A DNA stretch of 7,076 nt from assembly GCA_027349615.1 (NCBI GenBank), contig DAIEML010000123.1, positions 1-7,076 on the forward strand, written 5' to 3'. The position numbers were made by a program, and so were the translations under genes. This stretch comes from Ignavibacteriales bacterium. GTDB lineage: Bacteria > Bacteroidota > Ignavibacteria > Ignavibacteriales > Ignavibacteriaceae. Under the pieces are notes generated by a model. It worked only from the letters and a program-made list of their open reading frames with translations, had not been told where the DNA came from and did no database searches. Numbering within the stretch: the stretch's first letter is position 1; every line of letters begins with the position of its first letter. Positions 6,876-7,076 of this stretch are shown one piece after another.

Positions 6876-7076
6876 TTATTTGCAGCCGCATGATTCACCA
6901 ATAATTAAAGTAGTAGAAAATACTTTAATATAAGGTTTATTCATTATCTTTTTATTATTTATAATTTCAAGCAAATAAGAAACCGCCTTGCTACCGAGTT
7001 CAGAAATCGGTACATGAACTGTTGTGAGTCTTGGATGCAGGAATTGACTTAAGTAAATATCATCGAATCCAACCAA
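6876..7076 (-). CDS. LacI-family transcriptional regulator, C-terminal fragment (5' part outside the window)
   Basis: The last 66 residues of a minus-strand gene are visible, ending at TAA (6878-6876); the N-terminal DNA-binding helix-turn-helix and most of the sugar-binding domain lie beyond the right edge, so the true start is not seen. The fragment carries the closing signature of LacI/PurR-type effector-binding domains: VGFDDIYLSQFLHPRLTTV, then P-x-x-ELGSKAVSYLLEII, a variable basic turn, and TTLIIGESCGCK, matching the family's T-x-LI-x-RES. The usual Arg before ES is Gly here. Such proteins repress sugar-use genes and release DNA on binding a sugar or related ligand; the ligand cannot be inferred from this piece. 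It is convergent with uup and not part of its operon. Confidence 0.88.
   Translation of the reverse strand: MVGFDDIYLSQFLHPRLTTVHVPISELGSKAVSYLLEIINNKKIMNKPYIKVFSTTLIIGESCGCK

Overview
The window is an AT-rich stretch of bacterial chromosome. It carries four complete protein genes and two genes cut by the window edges. The combination of bacillithiol synthesis (bshC), an outer-membrane barrel of probable DUF1207 type, A-rich leaders with weak Shine-Dalgarno sites and TAnnTTTG-type promoter boxes points to the Bacteroidota/Chlorobiota/Ignavibacteria group. This placement is an inference; there is no rRNA or marker gene here to confirm it.

Layout: (1) Positions 1-1441, minus strand: bshC, the cysteine-adding enzyme of bacillithiol synthesis, lacking its last codons at the left edge. 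(2) Positions 1442-1701: a divergent intergenic region with a good Bacteroidota-type promoter for bshC and a weaker candidate for the rightward genes. (3) Positions 1702-4733, plus strand: a compact three-gene run of a secreted/outer-membrane beta-barrel protein, a multi-spanning flippase-like protein (the membrane domain of lysylphosphatidylglycerol synthase) and a membrane-anchored family 2 glycosyltransferase. The last two overlap by 8 bases. (4) Positions 4734-4901: an AT-rich intergenic region with a possible promoter for the next gene. (5) Positions 4902-6782, plus strand: a complete Uup-type ABC-F ATPase with two intact ATPase domains and a C-terminal coiled coil. (6) Positions 6783-6875: a short convergent spacer. 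(7) Positions 6876-7076, minus strand: the C-terminal end of a LacI-family sugar-responsive repressor that continues past the right edge.

The three-gene run is the only part that reads as a functional unit. A cytoplasmic-face glycosyltransferase and a flippase-like membrane protein fit the making and moving of a polyprenyl- or lipid-linked sugar, and the barrel could act at the outer membrane. The substrate and product cannot be read from sequence. The other genes (bshC, uup, lacI-type) look like ordinary chromosomal neighbours. I saw no mobile element, CRISPR array, tRNA, rRNA or convincing novel system.
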